Source: DASXYU01 sp036502295 | Lineage (GTDB): Bacteria > Actinomycetota > Actinomycetes > Mycobacteriales > Jatrophihabitantaceae | Length of the DNA stretch: 23,873 nt | Direction of reading: 5' to 3' | NCBI GenBank assembly: GCA_036502295.1 | Contig: DASXYU010000092.1 | Location: 1 to 23,873, forward strand | Part shown: piece by piece, positions 1 through 7,432 of the stretch | Layout: each line of letters begins with the position of its first letter | Numbering within the stretch: the stretch's first letter is position 1 | Position numbers and translations under genes: made by a program | Notes under the pieces: model-generated | Seen by the model: only the letters and a program-made list of their open reading frames with translations | Told to the model about the DNA's origin: nothing | The model's database searches: none

Positions 1-229
1 CGTCTTCACCACCGCGACCATCACCACGCTGAAGACCTTCGACATCGTCTTCACGTACACCAACGGCAACTACAACACCGACATCCTCTCGGTGGCCATG
101 TACCGGCAGCTCTTCGTGACGAATCAGACCGGCAGGGGTGCGGCGCTCGCAGTCATCCTCTTCGTCTGCGTGGTTCCGCTGGTCTGGTACAACGTCCGCC
201 AGCTGCGTAAGGACCGGGCCGTCCGATGA
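1..229 (+). CDS. Sugar ABC transporter permease, C-terminal fragment (MalF/UgpA-like)
   Basis: This is the last 75 codons of a gene that begins before the window; the frame starts at base 2. The fragment reads as the end of a binding-protein-dependent sugar transporter permease: a periplasmic-loop stretch (TFDIVFTYTNGNYNTDILSV), then a hydrophobic helix (ALAVILFVCVVPLVWYNV) and a short basic cytoplasmic tail. Its TGA overlaps the ATG of the next permease (ATGA, bases 226-229), the usual arrangement for the two membrane subunits of one importer. The EAA loop and most membrane segments are outside the window, so the substrate cannot be judged. The assignment rests on the tail and on the neighbour. 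Confidence 0.75.
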   Translation, partial: VFTTATITTLKTFDIVFTYTNGNYNTDILSVAMYRQLFVTNQTGRGAALAVILFVCVVPLVWYNVRQLRKDRAVR

Positions 230-1182
230 GTGAATCGACCGTTCTCCCCGACGTTCCCGTCGTTCCTGTCATCCCTGCCGCGAGCAGCCGTGGGACGAAT
301 GGCAGGAAGGTACGCAACGCCTTCAGCAATCCGATTGCGTCTGTCGTCGTCCTCGTCATCACCGTGCTCTGGACGGTGCCGCTGCTCGGCTTCTTCCTCA
401 ACTCGATCCGCGGTACGAGCGACGTCAACGGTTCGGGCTGGTGGAACTGGTTCCAGCACCCGAGCTTCGACCTCAGCAACTACCACGCCGTGCTCTTCGA
501 CAGTGGCGGTGAGGTGCTGCCGCTGGTGAACTCGCTGGCAATCACGATCCCGGGGACGATCATCCCGATCTTCCTGGCGTCGATGGCCGCCTACGTCCTC
601 GCCTGGGTGCGGTTCAAGGGCAGCGACTTCGTTTTCTTCACGATTTTTGCTCTGCAGGTGGTGCCGTTGCAGATGGCGCTGGTGCCGCTGCAGCGCTTCT
701 ACAACACCGGCGTGCACATCGGCAGCACCAAGATCTTCCCGGCGCTCGACCTCAGCTCGACCGAGAAGATCTGGCTCTCGCACACGATGTTCTCGCTACC
801 GATCGCGGTCTTCCTGCTGCACAACTTCATCAGCCAGCTGCCGGAGTCGCTCATCGAGGCCGCCCGTGTCGACGGGGCGAGCCACCTGCGTATCTTCCGC
901 ACGATCGTCCTACCGCTATCGATGCCCGCGATCGCCAGCTTCGGCATCTTCCAGTTCCTCTGGGTCTGGAACGACCTGCTCGTGGCCAAGACCTTCGGTG
1001 GATCAGATGCCTCGACCCAGCCGGTGACTGCCCGCGTGCAGAACCTGGTCGGCAACTTCGGTGCGCACAGGGAGTTGCTCGCGCCGTCCGGCTTCCTGGC
1101 GATCGTCATCCCGCTGATCGTCTTCCTGGCGTTCCAGCGTTACTTCGTCCGCGGTCTGCTCGCCGGTTCGGTCAAGGGCTGA
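226..1182 (+). CDS. Carbohydrate ABC transporter permease (MalG/UgpE-like)
   Basis: Inner-membrane subunit of a CUT1-type sugar importer, 318 residues, somewhat longer than the usual 270-300 because of a Pro/Val-rich N-terminal extension. A first membrane helix lies near residues 40-65. The EAA loop that docks on the ATPase is clear (ESLIEAARVDGAS, with LPLSMPAI following). The last helix is near residues 285-310. The start overlaps the stop of the upstream permease by 4 bp, indicating translational coupling. No ATPase or solute-binding protein follows, so these would lie upstream of the window. Family assignment is firm. The sugar is unknown. Confidence 0.9.
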   Translation: MSESTVLPDVPVVPVIPAASSRGTNGRKVRNAFSNPIASVVVLVITVLWTVPLLGFFLNSIRGTSDVNGSGWWNWFQHPSFDLSNYHAVLFDSGGEVLPLVNSLAITIPGTIIPIFLASMAAYVLAWVRFKGSDFVFFTIFALQVVPLQMALVPLQRFYNTGVHIGSTKIFPALDLSSTEKIWLSHTMFSLPIAVFLLHNFISQLPESLIEAARVDGASHLRIFRTIVLPLSMPAIASFGIFQFLWVWNDLLVAKTFGGSDASTQPVTARVQNLVGNFGAHRELLAPSGFLAIVIPLIVFLAFQRYFVRGLLAGSVKG

Positions 1183-1188
1183 TCAGAG

Positions 1189-1200
1189 CCCCGGTCGGGG
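1189..1200 (+). terminator. Weak hairpin after the ABC permease
   Basis: CCCC-ggtc-GGGG lies 7 bases after the permease stop. The stem is only 4 bp and is followed by a purine-rich run rather than a T-tract, so it is a weak terminator candidate. The 153-bp gap to rpmE also contains a perfect 10-bp palindrome, CTGGTACCAG, at 1243-1252, about 85 bp before the rpmE start. No clear -35/-10 pair was recognised. Confidence 0.25.
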
Positions 1201-1336
1201 AAGAAACCCGCGATTTGGGTGGTTGGAAGAGTAGCTGGCACACTGGTACCAGCTTTGTTAGCACGATGATCAGCATTTGCCCGGCTCCGGTTCACGTTCT
1301 CAGCAACGACCCGGCGGCCCTAGAGAGGATCCATCC

Positions 1337-1558
1337 ATGAAGGCCGACATTCACCCCGAGTACGTCGTCACCCAGGTGACCTGCTCCTGCGGCAACTCGT
1401 TCACGACCCGCAGCACCGCCAAGAACGGCGCGCTGCATGCCGAGGTCTGCTCCGCCTGCCACCCGTTCTACACGGGCAAGCAGAAGATCATGGACGTCGG
1501 CGGCCGCGTCGACAAGTTCGAGAAGCGCTACGGAAAGCGCACTCGTCCGTCCGCTTAG
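1337..1558 (+). CDS. rpmE: 50S ribosomal protein L31, zinc-binding form
   Basis: Ribosomal protein bL31, 73 residues, the normal size. It carries the four zinc ligands of the C+ form: Cys16 and Cys18 (CSCG), then Cys38 and Cys41 (CSACHPFYTG). It sits at the interface between the large-subunit central protuberance and the small-subunit head. The ATG is preceded by a GAGAGGAT Shine-Dalgarno region. An upstream in-frame start at 1277 would add a Pro/Gly/Arg-rich extension unlike the family and is rejected. In zinc-responsive bacteria the C+ form is the zinc-replete paralogue. No Zur box was recognised here. A strong terminator follows, so rpmE is probably its own unit. Confidence 0.97.
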   Translation: MKADIHPEYVVTQVTCSCGNSFTTRSTAKNGALHAEVCSACHPFYTGKQKIMDVGGRVDKFEKRYGKRTRPSA

Positions 1559-1568
1559 CTCTTCCGAC

Positions 1569-1617
1569 AGCGCCCGCGTGCGCACCCTTCGGGGTGCCCG
1601 CGGGCGCTGTTCTTTTC
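1569..1617 (+). terminator. Rho-independent terminator of rpmE
   Basis: Perfect 10-bp arms, AGCGCCCGCG (1569-1578) and CGCGGGCGCT (1599-1608), enclose a second GCACCC/GGGTGC stem (1582-1587 with 1592-1597). A T-rich tract (GTTCTTTTC) follows. It begins 10 bp after the rpmE stop. This is the clearest intrinsic terminator in the window. Confidence 0.9.
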
Positions 1618-1633
1618 GCGCGTCCGGCCCTGG

Positions 1634-1690
1634 TTCGTGAAGCACCAGCAGGGCGACACGCCGTGGCAGCCCCTGCAGACGCTTCACGAA
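1634..1690 (+). promoter_or_regulatory. Two-tier stem-loop in the prfA leader
   Basis: A perfect 10-bp inverted repeat, TTCGTGAAGC (1634-1643) and GCTTCACGAA (1681-1690), encloses a symmetric 4x4 internal loop. A second stem follows, GCAGGG (1648-1653) with CCCTGC (1671-1676), with a 17-base loop. The element lies between the rpmE terminator and the prfA start codon at 1706. Its 3' arm ends just before the purine-rich ribosome-binding region. No T-tract follows, so it is not a standard terminator. A regulatory mRNA leader or a protein-bound DNA palindrome is possible. The structure is seen in the sequence; any function is inferred. Confidence 0.5.
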
Positions 1691-1705
1691 CGAGATGAGG
1701 ACGAG

Positions 1706-2782
1706 ATGACTGAGGCACCTGGCGCAGGACGGCTGCCCGAACTGCGCGCCGAGTATGCCGACGTCGAGGCTGCTCTCGCCGATCCCGCGGTGCATTCCGA
1801 CCAGGCCCGCGCCCGCACGCTGGGCAGGCGCTTCGCCGAACTCGCCCCGATCGTCGCCGCCGCGAACGCCCTCGATGCGGTCCGCGAAGACCTCGGAGCT
1901 GCGAAAGAACTCGCCGGTGAGGACTCGTCCTTCGCCGCGGAGGCTGAGTCGCTCACCGAGCGGATCCCGGCGCTTGAGGACAAGCTGCGTGAGCTGCTGC
2001 TTCCCAAGGATCCCAACGACAGCAAGGACGTCATCCTCGAGGTGAAGGCCGGAGAGGGCGGCGACGAGTCGGCACTCTTCGCCGGCGACCTACTGCGCAT
2101 GTACCTGCGCTACGCCGAGCGGCAGGGTTGGATCACCGAGATCCTCGACGATGAGTCCACCGAACTCGGCGGCAAGAAGTCTGCCACCGTCGCCGTGCGT
2201 TCCCGCAAGCCGGACGACCGCGTGTGGGCGCACCTGAAGTACGAGGGCGGCGTGCACCGCGTGCAGCGTGTGCCTGCCACTGAGTCTCAAGGCCGCATCC
2301 ACACCTCGGCAGCGGGCGTCCTCGTAATGCCGGAGGCGGAGGACGTCGAGGTCGCGATCGACCCCAACGACCTGCGCATCGACGTCTATCGCAGCTCCGG
2401 CCCCGGCGGGCAGTCGGTGAACACCACCGACTCGGCGGTGCGGATCACGCACATCCCGACCGGGACGGTCGTCTCCATGCAGAACGAGAAGAGCCAGCTG
2501 CAGAACCGTGAGGCGGGTATGCGGGTGCTCCGTGCCCGTCTGCTGCAGGCCGCACAGGAGGCCGCCGCCTCGGCGGCCTCCGACGCGCGCAAGTCGCAGG
2601 TACGCACCGTCGACCGCTCCGAGCGGATCCGCACCTACAACTTCGCGGAGAACCGGATCAGCGACCACCGTGTCGGCTTCAAGGCATACAACCTCGATCA
2701 GGTTCTGGACGGGGCACTGGACGATGTCATCGAGGCACTCACCCGCGCCGACATGGAGGCGCTTCTCTCCGGTGAGAAGTGA
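1706..2782 (+). CDS. prfA: Peptide chain release factor 1
   Basis: RF1 recognises UAG and UAA stop codons and triggers peptide release in the ribosome. The product is 358 residues, normal length. The universally conserved GGQ is at residues 234-236 in the context SSGPGGQSVNTTDSAVRI, and its glutamine is the substrate of PrmC. The ATG at 1706 is chosen because the protein then begins MTEAPGAGRL and it has an upstream GATGAGG ribosome-binding site. The longer frame from 1637 would start inside the leader stem-loop. The TGA overlaps the GTG start of prmC by 4 bp (GTGA), so the factor and its modifying enzyme are coupled. Confidence 0.96.
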   Translation: MTEAPGAGRLPELRAEYADVEAALADPAVHSDQARARTLGRRFAELAPIVAAANALDAVREDLGAAKELAGEDSSFAAEAESLTERIPALEDKLRELLLPKDPNDSKDVILEVKAGEGGDESALFAGDLLRMYLRYAERQGWITEILDDESTELGGKKSATVAVRSRKPDDRVWAHLKYEGGVHRVQRVPATESQGRIHTSAAGVLVMPEAEDVEVAIDPNDLRIDVYRSSGPGGQSVNTTDSAVRITHIPTGTVVSMQNEKSQLQNREAGMRVLRARLLQAAQEAAASAASDARKSQVRTVDRSERIRTYNFAENRISDHRVGFKAYNLDQVLDGALDDVIEALTRADMEALLSGEK

Positions 2783-3639
2783 CGCGGACCCAGGACGTCC
2801 TCGCCTCGGCGAGTGACCGTCTCGCTGCGGCAGGTGTCGAGTCGCCCCGCGTGGATGCCGAGCTGTTGTTGGCGCACGTCCTCGATGTGCCACGTCCGAA
2901 GCTCCTCATCATCGACGAGGTCAACGAACCAGCAACCCACGAATTGGAAGGCTGTCTCTTACGTCGTATTGAGCGCGAGCCGTTGCAGTACATCATCGGC
3001 ACCGCTCCGTTCCGGCATATCGAACTCGCTGTCGGCCCCGGGGTCTTCATCCCACGGCCGGAGACCGAACTCCTCGTCGACGCCGTCCTGCCCGCATTGC
3101 GGAGGATCGAACGTCCCGTCGTGGTGGATCTCTGCTCCGGCTCCGGGGCACTCGCGTTGGCCATTGCAGACGAGATCCCCGGCAGCCGTGTCGTCGCAGT
3201 GGAGAACTCGCCCGAGGCGGTGGCGTGGCTCCGCAAGAACGTCATGTCCTACCTCGTGAGCGCCGATGCGCGCAGCTCTGTGGCGATCGAGACCGAGGAC
3301 GTCACCGACCCTGCGCTCTTCCCCGACCTGCGCGGACTCGTCGACGTCGTCGTGAGCAATCCGCCCTACGTTCCCGCCGGCACGGAGATCTCGCCGGAGG
3401 TGCAGGCGGACCCGGCTGAGGCAGTCTTCTCCGGCGAGGACGGTCTGGAACTCACTCCGTCCGTCATCGCCAGGGCAGCTGAACTGCTGAAGCCGGGGGG
3501 AGTCTTCGCCGTCGAGCACGACGACAGCACTCAGGCGGGCGTCCTAGCTCTGCTTGCGGCCGACGGACGCTGGCGGGACATCGTGCCGGTCCGCGATCTC
3601 GCCGACCGGCCCAGGTCCGTCACCGCGCTGCGCCGATGA
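2779..3639 (+). CDS. prmC: Release factor glutamine N5-methyltransferase
   Basis: PrmC transfers a methyl group from S-adenosylmethionine to the glutamine of the GGQ motif of release factors, improving termination. The product is 286 residues, typical. An N-terminal helical substrate-binding domain (about 1-80) precedes a Rossmann methyltransferase domain. The SAM-binding loop is VVDLCSGSGALALAIA and the catalytic NPPY motif is at residues 194-197. The GTG start overlaps the prfA stop by 4 bp, and the stop overlaps a possible ATG of the next gene. The prfA-prmC pairing is widely conserved. Confidence 0.95.
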   Translation: MTRTQDVLASASDRLAAAGVESPRVDAELLLAHVLDVPRPKLLIIDEVNEPATHELEGCLLRRIEREPLQYIIGTAPFRHIELAVGPGVFIPRPETELLVDAVLPALRRIERPVVVDLCSGSGALALAIADEIPGSRVVAVENSPEAVAWLRKNVMSYLVSADARSSVAIETEDVTDPALFPDLRGLVDVVVSNPPYVPAGTEISPEVQADPAEAVFSGEDGLELTPSVIARAAELLKPGGVFAVEHDDSTQAGVLALLAADGRWRDIVPVRDLADRPRSVTALRR

Positions 3640-3686
3640 CGGCTCCGCTCACGCGTCGCCGGCGGGGTGTGAGGCAGGATACGAGC

Positions 3687-4367
3687 GTGGCTGCCGGCAG
3701 GAACGTCCTCTACCAGTGCAACGACCCCGAGATGCGGCCCGTCGCCCTGGACGCCGCGGTCCGCGCGGTGACCGACGGCGAGCTGATCGTGCTGCCCACC
3801 GACACCGTCTACGGCATCGGCGCCGACGCCTTCAACCCTGCCGCCGTGGCCGCGCTGCTCGCCGCGAAGGGCCGTGGCCGAGACATGCCCGTCCCCGTCC
3901 TCGTCGGCTCGTGGAGCACGCTGGAGGGTCTTGTCAGCGGCATTTCGAAGCGCACCCGGCGCCTCATCGAAGCCTTCTGGCCCGGCGGCCTCACGCTGGT
4001 TGTCGAGCACGCCCCCTCGCTGTCCTGGGACCTCGGCGACGCTCGCGACACGGTGGCGGTGCGTATGCCGCTGCACCCGGTCGCGATCGAACTGCTCGAG
4101 AGGACGGGCCCGATGGCCGTCTCGAGCGCCAACCGCACCGGGCAGCCGGCGGCGATGACGGCGGCCGGGGCAAGGGAGCAGCTCGGCGACAGCGTCTCCG
4201 TCTACCTCGACGGCGGGCCGGCGGCTGTCGGCGTCGCGTCGAGCATCGTCGACGTCACCGGCGCCGTGCCGGTACTGCTGCGGGCCGGAGCCGTCCCGAT
4301 CGAGGCTTTGCGCGAGGTCCTGCCCGAGATCACGCTGCCGCAGCCCGCCGACGGGCAGCCCGAGTAA
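3687..4367 (+). CDS. L-threonylcarbamoyladenylate synthase (Sua5/YwlC/YrdC family)
   Basis: Makes threonylcarbamoyl-AMP from threonine, bicarbonate and ATP, the first step of the t6A modification of ANN-decoding tRNAs. The YrdC fold is recognised from LPTDTVYGIGADAF near the N-terminus, the FWPGGLTLV segment and the SSANRTGQPA nucleotide-binding loop. From the GTG at 3687 the protein is 226 residues, close to actinobacterial relatives, and AGGAT lies 6 bases upstream. An in-frame ATG at 3636 overlaps the prmC stop by 4 bp but adds an Arg-rich 17-residue extension and has no evident ribosome-binding site. That start remains possible. It lacks the C-terminal Sua5 domain of longer homologues. 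Confidence 0.92.
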   Translation: MAAGRNVLYQCNDPEMRPVALDAAVRAVTDGELIVLPTDTVYGIGADAFNPAAVAALLAAKGRGRDMPVPVLVGSWSTLEGLVSGISKRTRRLIEAFWPGGLTLVVEHAPSLSWDLGDARDTVAVRMPLHPVAIELLERTGPMAVSSANRTGQPAAMTAAGAREQLGDSVSVYLDGGPAAVGVASSIVDVTGAVPVLLRAGAVPIEALREVLPEITLPQPADGQPE

Positions 4368-4371
4368 CCGC

Positions 4372-5514
4372 ATGGCCGCTGTAGTCGATGTCGTCTACCA
4401 CCCGACGCTGGAGTACGGCCTCATCGGTGCGATCGCTGCCGCCGGGACGTTCCTGCTCACCGGCGTGGCGAAGTCGTTCGCCGAACGGGTGGGGGCGGTC
4501 GCCACACCGCGGGATCGTGACATCCACGCGGTCGCGATCCCGCGCATGGGGGGCCTCGCGATGCTCGGCGGTTTCGTCCTCGCCCTCTTCGTCGCCAAAC
4601 GCCTCCCGGCACTGCAAGGCGCCTTCGACAGCGGGCCGGAGTTCAGCTGGATCCTGGTCGCCGCGCTGATCATCTGCGTCATCGGGGCGATCGATGACCG
4701 GATCGAGCTCGACTCCCTCACCAAGCTCGCCGGGCAGATCCTCGCCGCGGCCGTGATGGTGACCCGCGGTGGCGTGCAGCTCTCAGAGATCTACATCCCC
4801 GGCAGCACGCTGAGCCTGGGGCGCGACCTCGCCATCCCGGTCACCATCCTGCTCACCGTCCTCACCATCAACGCCATCAACTTCATCGACGGCCTGGACG
4901 GGCTGGCGGCGGGAGTGGCGGCGATAGCCGCCGGGGCCTTCTTCGTCTTCTCGCACCGCGTCACCAGTCTCGACATCCTGCACGTGACCAACGTCCCGGC
5001 GCTGCTGTCGGCGGCTCTGGCCGGAGCCTGCCTGGGCTTCCTTCCACACAACTTCTGGCCGGCCCGGATCTTCATGGGCGACTCCGGATCGATGCTGATC
5101 GGCCTGATGCTCTCGGCGGCAGCGACCACCGCCACCACGACGGCCGACCCGCAGACCACCTTCGCCGGCGCCCTCGGGGCGTTCCCGCTCGCGCTGCCGC
5201 TGCTCATCCCGATCGCGGTGTTGATCCTGCCGCTCGCCGATCTCTCACTCGCCGTGATCCGGCGGGTACGCCGTGGGCAATCGCCGTTCGCCCCGGACAA
5301 GCAGCACCTGCACCACCGACTGCTGGAACTCGGCCACAGCCAGCGGCGCGCGGTGATCCTGCTCTACTTCTGGACGGCGCTACTCGCCTTCGGCGGTGTC
5401 GGCCTCGCCATCTTCCACGGCCCCTGGGTTGTGCTGAGCGTCATCGCCGGGGGAGCGGTGCTCGGCATTCTGCTCGTCGTCATCCCCCGCGTGCAGCGAC
5501 CGAGGCACCTATGA
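4372..5514 (+). CDS. wecA: Undecaprenyl-phosphate GlcNAc-1-phosphate transferase (WecA/MraY family)
   Basis: Polytopic membrane enzyme of 380 residues with about 11 predicted helices. It transfers a sugar-1-phosphate from a UDP-sugar to a polyprenyl phosphate, starting synthesis of arabinogalactan linkers, teichoic acids or polysaccharides. Family motifs are visible: PRMGG near residue 58, the magnesium-binding Asp pair in GAIDDR, NFIDGLDGLAAG, the FMGDSGSM loop, and the C-terminal DKQHLHHRLLELG histidine motif characteristic of WecA rather than MraY. The ATG is 4 bp after the preceding stop. The same gene sits just before the atp operon in many actinobacteria. The acceptor glycopolymer cannot be told from the sequence. 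Confidence 0.93.
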   Translation: MAAVVDVVYHPTLEYGLIGAIAAAGTFLLTGVAKSFAERVGAVATPRDRDIHAVAIPRMGGLAMLGGFVLALFVAKRLPALQGAFDSGPEFSWILVAALIICVIGAIDDRIELDSLTKLAGQILAAAVMVTRGGVQLSEIYIPGSTLSLGRDLAIPVTILLTVLTINAINFIDGLDGLAAGVAAIAAGAFFVFSHRVTSLDILHVTNVPALLSAALAGACLGFLPHNFWPARIFMGDSGSMLIGLMLSAAATTATTTADPQTTFAGALGAFPLALPLLIPIAVLILPLADLSLAVIRRVRRGQSPFAPDKQHLHHRLLELGHSQRRAVILLYFWTALLAFGGVGLAIFHGPWVVLSVIAGGAVLGILLVVIPRVQRPRHL

Positions 5515-5891
5515 CCGGAACACCTCCGAAGAGGACGCCCGCACGCTGGCTGATCCTTCTGGGCATCCCCGTTCTGCTCGCGGGGGCGCTCGGATTCGGG
5601 CTCGGCTCCGGAAGCAAGGCCGCCTGGAGTTTCATCCTCGGATTCGCGGCGGCCCTGCTGGCAGCGTCAGCCGCAGTCGTCCTCACCGACATCGCCAGCC
5701 GCATCGCCCCCGGAATGGGGCTGGTGATGGCGCTGCTGAACTACGTCCTCACAGTCGGCTTCTTCCTGATCCTGGCCCTCACCGTCACCACAGACTCGGT
5801 GGACCGCACCGGTTTCGCGACGGGCCTCGCCGGGGCAGTCATCCCATATGTCGGGTGGCAGCTGGTCCGGGCCCAGCGTCACGTCGGATGA
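5511..5891 (+). CDS. Small four-helix membrane protein, AtpI-like position
   Basis: A 126-residue protein with four hydrophobic segments (about 12-30, 35-57, 67-90 and 100-118) and a short basic N-terminus. No catalytic motif was recognised. Its ATG overlaps the wecA stop by 4 bp (ATGA), so it is coupled to wecA. Its place just before the ATP synthase genes and its size match the poorly conserved ATP synthase subunit I-type proteins, proposed to help c-ring assembly or ion supply. That assignment is positional and topological, not motif-based; it could be an unrelated membrane protein. Confidence 0.7.
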   Translation: MTGTPPKRTPARWLILLGIPVLLAGALGFGLGSGSKAAWSFILGFAAALLAASAAVVLTDIASRIAPGMGLVMALLNYVLTVGFFLILALTVTTDSVDRTGFATGLAGAVIPYVGWQLVRAQRHVG

Positions 5892-5919
5892 CGCGGAATC
5901 GGGCCCGGGCCGCCGCAAC

Positions 5920-5944
5920 GCAAGCGAAACACGCTTGCTAATGT
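5920..5944 (+). promoter_or_regulatory. Palindrome and -10-like box before the atp operon
   Basis: A perfect 7-bp inverted repeat, GCAAGCG-aaaca-CGCTTGC (5920-5938), directly abuts TAATGT (5939-5944), which fits a TAnnnT -10 box. The gap from 5892 to 5942 is the only space before the atp genes, so the operon promoter is expected here. The palindrome would then occupy the spacer, as an operator might. No good -35 hexamer was found, so this is a candidate only. Confidence 0.35.
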
Positions 5945-6332
5945 GCTCACAGCAATGAGGGGTCTTTCACCGTCCAAGTTGGGCACGTCACCTCCGCCCG
6001 AGGGCGGTGGAGATCCTTGGGCAGCCTTCGGTTATCTTGTTGCCGGAGTCGGGGCCTACGGACTGCTCGGCTGGGGATTGAGTGTCTGGCTACATGCCAG
6101 CTACCTGCTCCCGGTGGGCATCCTGGTCGGCGCCGTGCTCGGGCTTGTGCTGGTCTTCTACCGGTACCGGGCCAGGCCGGAGGACGACCTGCACGACAAG
6201 ACCCACAGCACGACCGACCGGCCCAGCGCGACCGACCGGCCCAGCGCGACCCATATCCCCAGCACGACACCTGAGCCGGAGGCGATGACGCCCCCCGGCG
6301 ATGAGAGTGAAGATCGAGGAGCTAACGAGTGA
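5943..6332 (+). CDS. AtpZ/AtpI-like small membrane protein
   Basis: 129 residues. Two adjacent hydrophobic helices (about 27-50 and 53-72, PWAAFGYLVAGVGAYGLLGW then LLPVGILVGAVLGLVLVFYRY) form the helical hairpin of AtpZ/AtpI proteins, which associate with F-type ATP synthase. The helices are followed by a hydrophilic Thr/Pro/Ser/Asp-rich tail containing a duplicated TDRPSA unit. The start is uncertain: GTG at 5943 or ATG at 5955, neither with a clear Shine-Dalgarno sequence; the ATG could be read from a leaderless transcript. The stop overlaps the atpB start by 4 bp (GTGA), tying it to the ATP synthase operon. Confidence 0.8.
   Translation: MLTAMRGLSPSKLGTSPPPEGGGDPWAAFGYLVAGVGAYGLLGWGLSVWLHASYLLPVGILVGAVLGLVLVFYRYRARPEDDLHDKTHSTTDRPSATDRPSATHIPSTTPEPEAMTPPGDESEDRGANE
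6211..6251 (+). repeat. 18-bp tandem repeat inside the AtpZ-like gene
   Basis: Two exact 18-bp units, CGACCGACCGGCCCAGCG, at 6211-6228 and 6229-6246, plus a 5-base partial third. The period is a multiple of three, so the frame is kept and the repeat encodes TDRPSA twice in the hydrophilic tail. It is likely to vary in copy number between strains. Confidence 0.9.
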
Positions 6333-7111
6333 CGCACAGCGCCGTGCTTGCTGCGAACCCCGGCTTCGTGGCCCCCGGCCCCAACAACTTCCTCGGCGAC
6401 GGGCACGCGCTGCTCTGGAAGTCCTCGATCCTGCTCGTCGTCGCCGCGCTGGTCGTCCTCATCTTCTTCCTCGCCACCACCCGTCGCGCTGCGCTCGTAC
6501 CCACCAAGTTGCAGTGGATCGGGGAGTCGGCCTACAGCTTCGTGCGTGACAGCATCGCGCGCGACACCATCGGCGAGCACGACTTCATCAAGTACGTGCC
6601 GCTGCTCGTCACCAGCTTCTTCTTCGTCCTGGTGAACAACCTCTTCGGCATGGTGCCGTTCCTCCAGTTCCCCAGCTTCGCCCGCGCCAGCTTCGCCTAC
6701 GGCGCTGCGCTCATGGTGTGGCTCATCTACAACGGTGTCGGCGTCGCCCGGCACGGGCCGCTGCGCTATCTGAAGAACCAGACGGTTCCCTCGGGCGTGC
6801 CGAAGGCGATCCTGCCGCTGCTGGTGCCGCTGGAGTTCCTGTCCAACATCCTGGTCCGCCCGATCACGCTGGCGCTTCGTCTCTTCGCCAACATGTTCGC
6901 CGGTCACCTGCTGATCATGCTGTTCGCGCTCGGTGGCGACTATCTTCTGCTGCACGCGACCGGCCCGATCGTGAAGCCCGCCGGCGTCCTCTCCTTCGTG
7001 ATGGGCTTCGGTGTCGGTTTCCTCGAGATCCTCGTCGAGTTCCTGCAGGCATACGTCTTCACCCTGCTCACCGCCTCATACATCTCGGGTGCACTCGCAG
7101 CCGAGCACTGA
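6329..7111 (+). CDS. atpB: ATP synthase F0 subunit a
   Basis: Membrane stator subunit that forms the two proton half-channels beside the c-ring, 260 residues. The essential arginine is Arg184 in LALRLFANMFAGH, matching Arg210 of the E. coli subunit. Hydrophobic helices lie near 32-50, 90-112, 123-140, 160-175, 190-210 and 218-250. The GTG start overlaps the stop of the AtpZ-like gene. It is first of the eight structural genes a-c-b-delta-alpha-gamma-beta-epsilon, the normal bacterial order. Confidence 0.97.
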   Translation: MTHSAVLAANPGFVAPGPNNFLGDGHALLWKSSILLVVAALVVLIFFLATTRRAALVPTKLQWIGESAYSFVRDSIARDTIGEHDFIKYVPLLVTSFFFVLVNNLFGMVPFLQFPSFARASFAYGAALMVWLIYNGVGVARHGPLRYLKNQTVPSGVPKAILPLLVPLEFLSNILVRPITLALRLFANMFAGHLLIMLFALGGDYLLLHATGPIVKPAGVLSFVMGFGVGFLEILVEFLQAYVFTLLTASYISGALAAEH

Positions 7112-7170
7112 CCTTCCACCCGCGTTCTGACAAAGCCTGTCGGAACGTTCACAACCCGAAAGGAACACAC

Positions 7171-7392
7171 ATGGCAGCCGACGTTGTCAGCGGCACGATG
7201 AACATGGTCGGTTACGGCCTTGCCGCGATCGGCCCGGGTATCGGCATCGGCCTCATCTTCGCGGCCTACATCAACGGCACCGCACGTCAGCCGGAGATGC
7301 AGAGCCGTCTGCAGTCGATCGCGATTCTCGGATTCGCGCTTGCTGAAGCGCTCGCCATCATCGGTATCGCCCTCGCCTTCGCCCTCAAGTAG
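7171..7392 (+). CDS. atpE: ATP synthase F0 subunit c
   Basis: Proteolipid of the rotating c-ring, 73 residues forming a helical hairpin. Helix 1 carries the glycine-rich GPGIGIG packing motif (21-27). Helix 2 carries the proton-binding carboxylate Glu59 in GFALAEALAIIG. The polar loop is NGTARQPEMQ. The motif lacks the extra polar ligands of sodium-type rings, so protons are the likely coupling ion. In mycobacteria this subunit is the bedaquiline target. The ATG has a good AAAGGA ribosome-binding site 7 bases upstream, consistent with the high synthesis this subunit needs. Confidence 0.97.
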   Translation: MAADVVSGTMNMVGYGLAAIGPGIGIGLIFAAYINGTARQPEMQSRLQSIAILGFALAEALAIIGIALAFALK

Positions 7393-7432
7393 TCCTTTCT
7401 TGTTGGCCAAAGGTCGAGTTCGGAGGTCCTAA

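Noticed and set aside
6211..6251. 18-bp tandem repeat as a sign of a broken gene
   Set aside because: The unit is a multiple of three and the frame continues to a stop that overlaps atpB properly.
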